Shown here in pieces: positions 43,455 through 51,655 of a DNA stretch of 51,655 nt (position 1 is its first letter; every line of letters begins with the position of its first letter). Where the stretch lies: contig JAPLKS010000011.1 of NCBI GenBank assembly GCA_026387915.1, forward strand, positions 161,145-212,799, written 5' to 3'. Below the pieces are notes generated by a model. That model did no database searches and was not told the DNA's origin. It saw nothing but the letters and a program-made list of their open reading frames with translations. The position numbers were made by a program, and so were the translations under genes. The DNA is from Gemmatimonadota bacterium (GTDB taxonomy: Bacteria; Gemmatimonadota; Gemmatimonadetes; Gemmatimonadales; Gemmatimonadaceae).

Positions 43455-45829
43455 GAAGCGGCCTTGTCCACGGCATTGAGGCGGTCCCCGACATCGCGAA
43501 ACTGGATATCGACGGCGAAGACTCGCTCGTAAAACGTTTTGGCCTCGGCGTGCTTGCCGAGGGATTCGTGAATGTAACCCAGCAGATAGAGTACGCCTAC
43601 CAGCCGCTCGTCGCTGACCCCCTGTTCGTGGATCGCCCGCTGGAGGATTGTGACGGCCACGGCGAGCTGTTTCTTCTCGAGAAAGCACTGCCCGAGCGCC
43701 TCGAAGGTGCGCACCCGGTTGGTGGTGGCACGGAGCGCCTTCTGAAACTCCGAAATGGCTTCGTCGAGCAAGCCCATTTCCTTGTAGGCGACGCCCAGAT
43801 CGTAATGCGACTCGTAGTCTTCTTCCTCGACGTTCTCGGCGACGCCCTGCTTGAACTTTTTGAGCATGTCGTCAAAGTCGGCCTGCTCGTCGCCTGATGG
43901 CTCCTCCTCGTCGACGACCATGCGCGTATTCTTGGGTGCCTCGTCCTCTCGGAGCCAGTCACCGAGCGAGATATACTGATCGTCGTCGTCCACGGAGGCG
44001 GGTGCAGGCACCGTTTCGGGCGCGGCCTGCTCGTCCACCTGCGCCGTATAGCGTCGCGTGGTGCGGCGTGCCACCTGGCCCTCGTCGGCCGAGGGGCGCG
44101 TCACCGGTTCGGCACCAAAGGCCTCGAGTGCGCCGAGGGCGCGCACATCGTCTGGCGCGATGTCGAGCACGCGCTGGTACACAATCCGTGACTTCTCGGC
44201 CTGCCCTTCGCGCAACAACGCATCACCGAGGGCGACGTACGCCTCAACCAGTGATCCCTTGTCGTTCACGCGGAACGCGAACTCGACGCGTTTCTGATGG
44301 TGTTTGACCGATGCCGGATTGACGCGAATAATTTCGTCGGCGATTTCGCGGGCGGCATCGAGATTGCCGTCGCGCTCAAAGCCGGCGAGGGCTGCTTCGA
44401 GTTCGCGCAGTCCGCCGTCGCGATCGCCGTCATCCAGTAATGCTTCCGCATACCGGCGGCGAAGCCCCCAGTTTTCGGGCTCGTCGGCGAGGCGCACGAG
44501 CATCCCAACATCGCTGGCCAACAGCGAGGTCGTACGCCGCACGCGCGGCGGGTCTTCGAGCTCTTCGGCGTCGAGGAGTTGGAATGCGGTCGCGTCCGCG
44601 GGTGTGGACGGGTCATCTCGGATTTCGGTCGGCGCGGCTGGCGGACTCTCGACAGTGTCCACGTTCGTCGGTGTAGCGGCCGTCGGCGCATCCAAGTCGA
44701 GGAAGTCGATAGCGTCCGCCGTAGGCGCTCCTGCTTCCACCATCGGCAGTCCGGCCGGTGGCGTGAAGTGCGAGACGTCGATCAGCGGTAGCTCACCCGA
44801 CAAGGCGAGGCCGGCCGAGAAACGCGGCGACGTGGGCTCTTCCTTGATGGCTCCAAAATCAATCTCGGCGAACTCACTCGGCGCGAGCGGTGCGGTCTCA
44901 ACCGCCGGGGGCTCGGCAAACGAGGTCGGTTCGAGTCCCAACAGAGGCACGGTCGGCTCGACCTGTGTCTCATCCATTACCGCCGCGGTCGTTTCGATTT
45001 CGATGGCGGCCGGAAGCGCAGGCGCAACGATTTCGCGCGGTGTACCGGACGGCGCGCTCGACTCTGTTGGTGGCTCAACAATCGGCGGCGCTACAGGCGC
45101 GGGCAGTTCGACTGCCCGCGTCGCGCGTGCGTGGCGCGGGAGCGGCGCGTCGAGATCGATGAAGATCAAGTCATCGGCTTTCGTCTTCGCCTGATTCTCG
45201 CTACCCCGCGGCACCGCGTCAGGGTCGATGTCCTTCATGCGCTCGGCCGTCGCCTCGGCTTCTGCCACACGACCATCGTCCGCGTACCGCGCGTGCAGGA
45301 GCTGCAACTGCTCCAACGCCTCGTTTTTCTTGCCCGCCTTCGTCAGGTGCTCGGCGAGCATGAGCCGGATGTCGTCCTGATCCGGCACGAGATCGGCGAA
45401 TTCTTTGAGCGCGCGAAAGGCCTCTTCCATCTTATCGGCCTTCTGCATGCGGTCGGCGTACTCAAGGAAGTTCGCCTTGGCATCGGCCTTGAATCCTTTG
45501 GCCGCGCTGATTTTTCCGAGCTTGTAATAGACCGAGACGCGCCCTGGGGAGGTGCGCAAAATCTTATTGCAGAGCGCGATGGCGTTATTGAAGAACCCGC
45601 CCTCGGAATACAGATCGACGGCGCGCTCGTAGAGCAGGACGCCGTCGGGAACGTTGCCCTGCCGCACCAGCATATCACCGACGCGATTGTACAGCCCCAC
45701 GTCGATGTTGTCATCGTCGCCGGCGTCGTAGGCATCGAGCACTTCCCGATAAGCCGCGATGGCCTTATCGAGTTGTTTCTTCTGCTCGAAGTCAGCAGCC
45801 TTCTTTTTGAGTGCGGCGACGTTGGCCAT
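43451..45829 (-). CDS. Very large TPR scaffold protein
   Basis: A 792-residue protein of unknown function. The N-terminal 190 residues are TPRs (ADFEQKKQLDKAIAAYREVLDAY, LYNRVGDMLVRQGNVPDGVLLYERAVDLY, YYKLGKISAAKGFKADAKANFLEYADRMQ). A Pro/Glu/Ala-rich linker spans about residues 215-440. A second TPR block follows (RRRYAEALLDDGDRDGGLRELEAALAGFER), then an acidic spacer and a C-terminal TPR domain (ESHYDLGVAYKEMGLLDEAISEFQKALRA, ALGQCFLEKKQLAVAVTILQRAI, LYLLGYIHESLGKHAEAKTFYERVF). It is cytoplasmic. Architecture parallels the TPR protein at 37.8 kb. It is coupled to the prenyl synthase gene by GTGA. Confidence 0.78.
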   Translation of the reverse strand: MANVAALKKKAADFEQKKQLDKAIAAYREVLDAYDAGDDDNIDVGLYNRVGDMLVRQGNVPDGVLLYERAVDLYSEGGFFNNAIALCNKILRTSPGRVSVYYKLGKISAAKGFKADAKANFLEYADRMQKADKMEEAFRALKEFADLVPDQDDIRLMLAEHLTKAGKKNEALEQLQLLHARYADDGRVAEAEATAERMKDIDPDAVPRGSENQAKTKADDLIFIDLDAPLPRHARATRAVELPAPVAPPIVEPPTESSAPSGTPREIVAPALPAAIEIETTAAVMDETQVEPTVPLLGLEPTSFAEPPAVETAPLAPSEFAEIDFGAIKEEPTSPRFSAGLALSGELPLIDVSHFTPPAGLPMVEAGAPTADAIDFLDLDAPTAATPTNVDTVESPPAAPTEIRDDPSTPADATAFQLLDAEELEDPPRVRRTTSLLASDVGMLVRLADEPENWGLRRRYAEALLDDGDRDGGLRELEAALAGFERDGNLDAAREIADEIIRVNPASVKHHQKRVEFAFRVNDKGSLVEAYVALGDALLREGQAEKSRIVYQRVLDIAPDDVRALGALEAFGAEPVTRPSADEGQVARRTTRRYTAQVDEQAAPETVPAPASVDDDDQYISLGDWLREDEAPKNTRMVVDEEEPSGDEQADFDDMLKKFKQGVAENVEEEDYESHYDLGVAYKEMGLLDEAISEFQKALRATTNRVRTFEALGQCFLEKKQLAVAVTILQRAIHEQGVSDERLVGVLYLLGYIHESLGKHAEAKTFYERVFAVDIQFRDVGDRLNAVDKAAS

Positions 45830-45903
45830 TTCTGGGGCGGAAACAGGAGCTGGGGATAACCGGATGAGCCGGACTTTCCCGAAAGAAAGCTACCTTCCCA
45901 ACC

Positions 45904-47154
45904 TCAGCTGTGACAAGCGTTTCCGCGCACCCACGAGCTCACGCAACGGTGGTCGCCGTACCAATACGGCAACTCGCGAATGTCCTCGATTTCGTAGAGC
46001 GCGAGATCGGCGGAGAAGCCGGGCGCCAGCTGGCCGGTTTTGGTGGCCAATCCGAGGGCGGCCGCCCCGTTCACGGTGGCAGCGAGCACCGCCTCAGCGA
46101 CGCTCATATGCAGCTGGCTCACCGCCAGGGTGAGCATGAGGGGGAAGTTGACCGTGGGCGACGTCCCGGGATTGAAGTCCGAGGCTAATGCGACGGCAGC
46201 CCCTGCGGCAATCAACTCGCGGGCCGGCGCCTGCCGCGAGCGTCCGAGGAACATCATCGTCCCTGGGAGGAGGGTGGCGACGGTCTGGGAGGCCGCCAGC
46301 GCCCTGATGCCGCCCTCACTGATGGCGGCGAGGTGGTCAGCGCTGGTCGCGCCCAGTTCGGCCGCCAGCTCGGCGGCGCCGCTCGGCTCCAGTTCGTCGG
46401 CGTGGAGCTTGAGGGCGAGCCCGTGCGCCTGGGCCGCACCCAGCACCCGGCGGCTCTCGTCGAGGGTGTAAACGCCCGGCTCGCAGAAGATGTCCGCAAA
46501 CTGGGCGAGCCCTTCGGCGGCGACCTGCGGAATCATCTCATGAATGAGGAGTGCGACGTACTCATCCCGGGTGCGCGGGGCCGCGCGGTATTCCAGCGGG
46601 ATCTCGTGCGCGCCGAGGAAGGTCGGGACGATGCGAACCGGGAGGGATTCCTGGAGGCGTCGAATCACGCGGAGCGATTTGAGTTCGTCTTCGAGCGAGA
46701 GACCGTAGCCGCTTTTCAGCTCGAGGGTGGTCACGCCATGCGCGAGGATGCGGCGGATTCTGGGTTTGGCGAGTTCGAAGAGTTCGTCCTCGGGGCGCTG
46801 CCGCAGGTCACGTACGGAGCTGTGGATGCCGCCTCCGCGTTTGGCGATCTCCATGTATCCAAGCCCGCTCGCACGGAGTTCCTGCTCTTCGTGCCGCGGC
46901 TTCCCAAAAATACCATGCGTGTGCGAGTCGACGAGGCCCGGGGTGAGGACGCCTCGAGCGCAGTCCACGCGCTCTGCCGTCGCATACCGAGCTTCCAGTT
47001 CGTCCTGCGGGCCGACCGCTACAATTTGCTCGCCCTCTGTTGCGACCGCGCCATTGAGAATGATGCCGGCATCGGCCATTTCCGCACCGCGACGGGCGCG
47101 CGCGGGACCGGCGCAGGTGACGACTTGGCTGGCGTTTACGTAGAGGCGTGTCAT
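45904..47154 (-). CDS. hutI: Imidazolonepropionase
   Basis: A 416-residue amidohydrolase of histidine degradation, opening imidazolone propionate to N-formimino-glutamate. Metal ligands are visible in PGLVDSHTHGIFGKPRHEEQ, KLHADELEPSGAAELAAELGATSADHL and ALASDFNPGTSPTVNFPLMLTLA; TTLELKSGYGLSLEDELKSLRVI is diagnostic of HutI. The ATG at 47154 (MTRLYVNASQ) is preferred over a TTG two codons earlier. It follows a radical SAM gene with a 113-bp gap. Confidence 0.96.
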   Translation of the reverse strand: MTRLYVNASQVVTCAGPARARRGAEMADAGIILNGAVATEGEQIVAVGPQDELEARYATAERVDCARGVLTPGLVDSHTHGIFGKPRHEEQELRASGLGYMEIAKRGGGIHSSVRDLRQRPEDELFELAKPRIRRILAHGVTTLELKSGYGLSLEDELKSLRVIRRLQESLPVRIVPTFLGAHEIPLEYRAAPRTRDEYVALLIHEMIPQVAAEGLAQFADIFCEPGVYTLDESRRVLGAAQAHGLALKLHADELEPSGAAELAAELGATSADHLAAISEGGIRALAASQTVATLLPGTMMFLGRSRQAPARELIAAGAAVALASDFNPGTSPTVNFPLMLTLAVSQLHMSVAEAVLAATVNGAAALGLATKTGQLAPGFSADLALYEIEDIRELPYWYGDHRCVSSWVRGNACHS

Positions 47155-47267
47155 TGCCAAAAGAATCTACGGGCGGGTGTGGCGGGAGGAAGAGCGCCGC
47201 ACGCGGGGGTACCGTTGCTGAGCGCGCGCGGTCAGGGCCTGGCATGCATCAGCAGGCCCACGGACGA

Positions 47268-48242
47268 TTAGCGGTTACCAAACAAATCTTGGAATCGCGA
47301 GATGGTCAGCGGTGCCTGCGCCTCGCCGCGACAGGCGTAGTAGCAGCGGTCGCAGTTGATGGGCTGGTAGCCGTTGTACGTGCTCCAGTGATCGTCCGAT
47401 GGAAAGTCCGGACAGCGCCGCACCATTCCCACGGGATCGATGTGAATGGTGGTCTCCCCCGAGCGGCAGGGCTCCTTGAGTTCGCCACGGACCCAGCGCG
47501 GGATTTGTTGGAGGTACCAATCCGAGTTACTGACGACGCCGCGGCGCCCGCGCTTGAACGCGAGGATGTCGCGCACGAGCGCGTCGAGCTGCGCCAGATG
47601 CGCGGCACCAAGCGAATGCGCGGTGCTTCCATTCTTGAAGTCGGTATAGACCGACAGATTGACGCCCGCGCCCGCGGCGTCGGCGTAGCGGATAATGGGG
47701 AGAATGTCGTCGAGGTTGTCGTTCTTGATGACGGTGTTGAAGCGCACGGTCATGCCGCGCGCCACCATCTGGGGGACGGTGGCGAGGATCTTGGCGGCGA
47801 GGCCGGGGATCCGACGCGCGCCGTCGTGGCGTTCGTCGAGATAGTCGAGCGAAATGCAAAACTGCGCGAGCCCCGCGTCCCAGAGCGACTGGGCACGCTC
47901 AATGGAGAGCATACCGCCATGCGTTATGAGACTCAGCCACGTGCGCGGCACGGCACGATCCACTTCCGCGACGATGTCCTCGAGGTCGCGCCGTAACAGC
48001 GGTTCGCCACCGGTAAAGGTGACCATCATCGGCCTGAAGTGGCGCGCGGCGTCGGCGAACGACTTGAGCTCACGCGCCTTTTCGGACGCGTCTGTTTTCC
48101 AGTAATCGCAGAAGCCACACTGGGCATTGCAGCGCATCGTGACTTCGAAATGCACGAGCACAGGCCGACGCGTCACGCGAAGCCGTGCGTACCGGAATGA
48201 AAACGGCACGATGTGCCACGGCTTGAACTTCCGAGAAAGCAT
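47268..48242 (-). CDS. Radical SAM protein with SPASM-like C-terminus, in the hut operon
   Basis: A 324-residue radical SAM enzyme. The cluster motif is C38-NAQ-C42-GF-C45 (CxxxCxxC), followed by VTFTGGEPLLRRDLEDIVAEV and the SAM-contact strands. The C-terminal 65 residues carry five further cysteines (C259, C277, C297, C300, C304) in CRSGETTIHIDPVGMVRRC and NCDRCYYAC, as in SPASM/twitch domains that bind auxiliary clusters in peptide-modifying or dehydrogenase enzymes. No precursor peptide gene is evident nearby. Its ATG overlaps the hutU stop by one base (TGATG), so it is translated with hutU. The substrate is unknown. Confidence 0.85.
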   Translation of the reverse strand: MLSRKFKPWHIVPFSFRYARLRVTRRPVLVHFEVTMRCNAQCGFCDYWKTDASEKARELKSFADAARHFRPMMVTFTGGEPLLRRDLEDIVAEVDRAVPRTWLSLITHGGMLSIERAQSLWDAGLAQFCISLDYLDERHDGARRIPGLAAKILATVPQMVARGMTVRFNTVIKNDNLDDILPIIRYADAAGAGVNLSVYTDFKNGSTAHSLGAAHLAQLDALVRDILAFKRGRRGVVSNSDWYLQQIPRWVRGELKEPCRSGETTIHIDPVGMVRRCPDFPSDDHWSTYNGYQPINCDRCYYACRGEAQAPLTISRFQDLFGNR

Positions 48243-49909
48243 CAGCCCATCGGCAAGTTGATGCCTTTGGCTTTGGCGGTCCGTTTGGCGATTTCGTAGC
48301 CGGCGTCGGCGTGTCGCGCGACGCCGATTCCGGGATCGTTCGTGAGCACGCGCTCGAGTCGCACGCGCATTTCGGGAGTGCCGTCGGCGACAATCACCTG
48401 CCCCGCATGCAGCGAATTACCGATTCCCACGCCGCCGCCGTGATGGAAGCTGACCCACGTGGCGCCGCCGGCCACATTCAACAAGGCGTTGAGAATCGGC
48501 CAATCCGCGACGGCGTCGGTGCCGTCCTTCATGGCCTCGGTTTCGCGGAAGGGCGATGCGACCGAACCGGTGTCGAGATGGTCGCGCCCAATCGCGATGG
48601 GCGCACTCACTTCGCCGTTCGCAACGAGATCGTTGATGGCGATGCCGAACTTGGCACGGTCACCCTGCCCGAGCCAACAGATGCGCGCGGGCAGACCCTG
48701 GAAGTGGATTTTCTCTTTTGCTTTTTCGATCCACGTCCGCAGATGCGCGTCGTCGGGAAACAGCTCCAGCACGAGCGCGTCGAGACGTTCAATATCCTTC
48801 GGGTCGCCACTGAGCGCCGCCCAGCGAAACGGTCCCTTCCCTTCGCAGAAGAGAGGACGGATGTATTCCGGCACGAAGCCTGGAATCTTGAAGGCGTCGG
48901 TGAGTCCGGCGTCCATTGCGACCGTGCGAATGTTATTGCCGTAATCAAATGCTATGGCACCAGCGTCCTGCATTTCTCGCATTGCACGCACGTGCAACAC
49001 GGCACTCGCCGTCGATTTTTCGACGTAGCCCTTAGGATCGCTTGCGCGGAGCGCGGCGGCTTCGGCGAGCGACATACCAACGGGGATGTACCCCGTGAGC
49101 ATGTCATGTGCGCTGGTTTGATCGGTGACAACGTCCGGCGTGACGCCTCGTTTCACCAGCTCCGGAAGTACCTCGGCGGCATTGCCAACGAGCCCGACGC
49201 TCAATGCACGCTTCGCGTCCGTGGCCTCGCGGATCCACGCCAATGCCTCGTCGAGCGAGGCAGTCATTTTGTCGCAGTAGCCGGTGTCGATGCGTTTTTG
49301 AATGCGCGTGGGATCGACATCGACGCCGAGTATGGCGGCCCCTTGCATGGTGGCGGCCAGCGGCTGCGCGCCGCCCATGCCACCCAACCCGGCGGTCAGG
49401 ATGAACCGACCCGCCAGCGAACCACCGAAGTGTGCACGGGCCACGGCGCCGAAGGTTTCATACGTGCCTTGCACGATGCCCTGCGATCCGATGTAAATCC
49501 AAGAGCCGGCCGTCATCTGGCCGTACATCATCAAGCCGGAGCGCTCAAGTTCGCGGAAATGATCCCAAGTGGCCCAACGGCCCACGAGATTGCTGTTCGC
49601 GATCAGCACGCGCGGTGCGTGTACGTGGGTACGGAACACGCCGACGGGTTTGCCGCTTTGCACGAGCAGCGTCTCGTCGTCTTCCAGTGCGCGGAGTGAG
49701 GCGACGATGGCATCGAAGCACTCCCAGTTCCGCGCGGCCTTGCCGGTTCCGCCATAGACCACGAGATCGCCGGGGCGTTCAGCAACCTCGGGGTCGAGGT
49801 TGTTCATGAGCATGCGCAGCGCGGCTTCCTGCGGCCATCCTTTGCAGGAAATAATGGAGCCGCGCGGTGCGCGCACGACGCGCGGAGTGTGCGAGGAGGT
49901 GGCGGTCAT
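48242..49909 (-). CDS. hutU: Urocanate hydratase
   Basis: A 555-residue urocanase, adding water to urocanate using tightly bound NAD+. The NAD motif [24 protein letters not shown] (near residue 175), FDYGNNIRT, the active-site Cys in [14 protein letters not shown] and [23 protein letters not shown] are all present, and length is normal. The ATG at 49909 is preferred to an adjacent upstream TTG. It sits between hutH and the radical SAM gene and shares a one-base stop-start overlap with the latter. Confidence 0.97.
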   Translation of the reverse strand: MTATSSHTPRVVRAPRGSIISCKGWPQEAALRMLMNNLDPEVAERPGDLVVYGGTGKAARNWECFDAIVASLRALEDDETLLVQSGKPVGVFRTHVHAPRVLIANSNLVGRWATWDHFRELERSGLMMYGQMTAGSWIYIGSQGIVQGTYETFGAVARAHFGGSLAGRFILTAGLGGMGGAQPLAATMQGAAILGVDVDPTRIQKRIDTGYCDKMTASLDEALAWIREATDAKRALSVGLVGNAAEVLPELVKRGVTPDVVTDQTSAHDMLTGYIPVGMSLAEAAALRASDPKGYVEKSTASAVLHVRAMREMQDAGAIAFDYGNNIRTVAMDAGLTDAFKIPGFVPEYIRPLFCEGKGPFRWAALSGDPKDIERLDALVLELFPDDAHLRTWIEKAKEKIHFQGLPARICWLGQGDRAKFGIAINDLVANGEVSAPIAIGRDHLDTGSVASPFRETEAMKDGTDAVADWPILNALLNVAGGATWVSFHHGGGVGIGNSLHAGQVIVADGTPEMRVRLERVLTNDPGIGVARHADAGYEIAKRTAKAKGINLPMG

Positions 49910-49958
49910 CAATCGCTCTTAGAACAGGGGAACGGAGCCGCGGCGTCGCCGGCCGTGA

Positions 49959-51464
49959 TCACGCAACGAAGTCACCACGGGCAACGGCGCCCGCGATCGC
50001 GAGAATATCGCCGCTCAACACGCGGTCGTCCTCAAGCGGACGCACTAGTTTGCGGACGACGTCATACGCGCGCTCGACGCCCACGCCCGACGTGAGCGGA
50101 CGACGGTAATCGAGTCCTTGCACGGCGCACATCAGTTCGATGGCCAGAATGTTCTGCACATTACCGATAATGCGGCGGAGCTTCCACGCGGCGCCCATCG
50201 CCATTGGCACGCAATCTTCCTTGTTGCCGTCGGTGGGAATGGTGTCGACGCTCGCCGGATGCGACAGCACTTTGCACTCGCTGGCGAGCGACGCCGCGGT
50301 GACCTGTGCCATCATGAAGCCGGAGTTGAGTCCGGCATCACGCGCCAGGAAAGGCGGCAACCCTTGATTCATGTCCGGATGCACGACGCGATCGATGCGC
50401 CGTTCGGCCATCGTTGCGAGGTTTGTCATGGCAATAGCGAGAAAATCGAGCGCCATCGCCACGGCTTGTCCGTGAAAGTTACCGCCGCTGAGAATATCGC
50501 CGTTTTCGAAGACGAGCGGATTGTCGGTGGCGGCGTTCGCTTCGCGCCCAATGACGCCTTCGGCGAACCGAATCGCATCGAGCACCGGTCCATGAACCTG
50601 CGGCATACACCGCAGCGCATACGCGTCCTGCACGCGCGGATCGCCGTGCCGATGCGACTCACGAATCTGGCTGCCTTCGAGGAGCGTGCGCAGTAGCGCG
50701 GCCGACTCCGCCTGCCCTTCTTGGCCGCGCGCATCCTGGATGCGCGGGTCGAACGCGGTGGGCGTGCCGAGCAACGCTTCGAGCGACGCGGCTCCCGCGA
50801 CGTGCGCGGTGTGCCAGAGGGTGCGTGCGTCGGCGACCGCCAAGGCAGCGACGGCCGTGTGCGCCTGCGTGCCATTGATGAGGGTGATCCCTTCCTTCGG
50901 CGCGAGCGTGAGCGGCGTGAGCCCCGCTTCTGCGAGAATGGCGGCGGCTGTTCCCGTGTGGTCGCCGCGATGCAAGTCGCCTTCACCGATCAAGGAGAGT
51001 GCGAGGTGCGCCAGCGGCGCGAGATCGCCGCTGGCGCCGACCGATCCCTGCTCGGGGATGGTCGGCCAGCAGTCGGCGTTGAGCATCGCACAGAGCAACT
51101 CTGGCACATCGGGCCGCGCGCCCGAATAGCCTTTGGCGATGACATTGGCGCGCAACAACATCATAGCGCGCACTTCCCGTTTCGGGAGCGACGGCCCGAC
51201 GCCCGAGGCGTGACTGCGCACCAAGTTGATCTGGAGCTGCGCCAGTTTGTCGCGCGGAATGGCGAACTCGGAGAGTTTGCCAAACCCCGTCGTGACGCCG
51301 TACACCGCGTCGTCGCGGTCCACGATACCGGCGACCACCTGTCGCGTGGCCAGCATGCGCGCGCGCGCAGCGTCGGCGAGCGCCACGCGCACGCCATCGA
51401 CCGCCACGGCGCGGACGTCGGCCAGCGTGAGGGAGCGTCCGTCGAGAGCGATGGTGCGTGGCAT
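49959..51464 (-). CDS. hutH: Histidine ammonia-lyase
   Basis: A 501-residue HAL that converts histidine to urocanate and ammonia. The MIO prosthetic group forms from the ASG triad in GSVGASGDLAPLAHLAL (near residue 145). YGVTTGFGKLSE at the N-terminus, GTQAH and the helical C-terminus with LSHPASVDTIPTDGNKEDCVPM are typical. It is first of the three hut genes here; its ATG overlaps the stop of an LptD-like gene by one base (TAATG), so transcription may begin further upstream. Confidence 0.97.
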   Translation of the reverse strand: MPRTIALDGRSLTLADVRAVAVDGVRVALADAARARMLATRQVVAGIVDRDDAVYGVTTGFGKLSEFAIPRDKLAQLQINLVRSHASGVGPSLPKREVRAMMLLRANVIAKGYSGARPDVPELLCAMLNADCWPTIPEQGSVGASGDLAPLAHLALSLIGEGDLHRGDHTGTAAAILAEAGLTPLTLAPKEGITLINGTQAHTAVAALAVADARTLWHTAHVAGAASLEALLGTPTAFDPRIQDARGQEGQAESAALLRTLLEGSQIRESHRHGDPRVQDAYALRCMPQVHGPVLDAIRFAEGVIGREANAATDNPLVFENGDILSGGNFHGQAVAMALDFLAIAMTNLATMAERRIDRVVHPDMNQGLPPFLARDAGLNSGFMMAQVTAASLASECKVLSHPASVDTIPTDGNKEDCVPMAMGAAWKLRRIIGNVQNILAIELMCAVQGLDYRRPLTSGVGVERAYDVVRKLVRPLEDDRVLSGDILAIAGAVARGDFVA

Positions 51465-51655
51465 TAAGGGATGCCCGTGCCGGATTGCCGGTAGCTGGAG
51501 CGGTTATAGTCGAACTTCAGGTCGGGCTCGGCCTTGAGTGATACAAAGAACGTAAACGCAAACGCACCGTTGGGCGCTTGCGTGAAGCCGAAGTTGGCGC
51601 GCCAGTCGTGCATGTCGCGGACGAGGGCAACCTGCTGCGAGCCGAACTCTTTGCG
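51464..51655 (-). CDS. C-terminus of an LptD/OstA-like outer-membrane protein (partial)
   Basis: The last 63 residues of a protein whose start is outside the window. Translated from the window edge to the TAA at 51464-51466, it includes VALVRDMHDWRANFGF, then an amphipathic strand pair (AFAFTFFVSLKAEPDLKFDY) and a short tail ending RQSGTGIP. The RDMHDW motif followed by alternating strands is the usual end of LptD/OstA beta barrels, where a cysteine often stands in place of the Asp before Trp. It probably places LPS or another lipid in the outer membrane. Its stop overlaps the hutH start. Confidence 0.65.
   Translation of the reverse strand, partial: RKEFGSQQVALVRDMHDWRANFGFTQAPNGAFAFTFFVSLKAEPDLKFDYNRSSYRQSGTGIP

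Overview
The window is a GC-rich stretch of bacterial chromosome from a Gram-negative (diderm) organism. The diderm evidence is an LptD/OstA-like outer-membrane protein fragment, lipoproteins, TatA, a PpiD/SurA-type periplasmic chaperone and heptose-pathway genes. HrcA, tRNAs without encoded CCA, abundant GTG starts and the protein sequences together suggest Gemmatimonadota; that assignment is inference. Almost everything is on the minus strand and tightly packed. I saw no prophage, insertion sequence or CRISPR array, so this is mostly core genome.

Region 1 (1-6.6 kb): a truncated membrane glycosyltransferase is followed by the minus-strand unit hemW-hrcA-dnaJ-prmA-rsmE-HIT. This is the order of the Firmicutes dnaK operon with grpE and dnaK missing. 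A 15-bp tandem repeat fills the dnaJ-prmA junction. Region 2 (6.8-13.3 kb): dprA, obgE, a carboxymuconolactone-decarboxylase-like gene, an orphan lipoprotein, an asparaginase, hldA and an EamA transporter. Region 3 (13.4-26.1 kb): tRNA-Ile2(CAU) and tRNA-Val(CAC), then a run of overlapping minus-strand genes read from alaS down to hflX (alaS, a hypothetical gene, a broken gmhA, SDR, lhgO, cca, a hypothetical gene, ZIP transporter, glycosyltransferase, rarA, LEA-like lipoprotein, hflX).

Region 4 (26.2-37.8 kb): recX and recA with a good promoter and an unusual branched hairpin between them, yraN, an alpha/beta hydrolase, ftsK, comB, then accC-pilT-accB-pepP-aroQ. In that last group efp is missing from the usual aroQ-pepP-efp-accB-accC order and a pilus-retraction ATPase gene sits between accB and accC. 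Region 5 (37.8-45.8 kb): two very large TPR scaffold proteins with acidic low-complexity linkers flank ppiD, tatA, a DUF4321 membrane protein and a polyprenyl diphosphate synthase. Region 6 (45.9-51.7 kb): histidine catabolism (hutH, hutU, hutI) with a SPASM-like radical SAM gene translationally coupled to hutU, and the end of an LptD-like gene overlapping hutH.

The points most worth a second look are: the radical SAM enzyme built into the hut operon; gmhA with an out-of-frame internal deletion; the accB-pilT-accC arrangement; the dnaK/grpE-less chaperone operon with its repeat; and the heavy use of GTGA stop-start overlaps (at least eight) for translational coupling, which also places several true starts downstream of the longest open frame.
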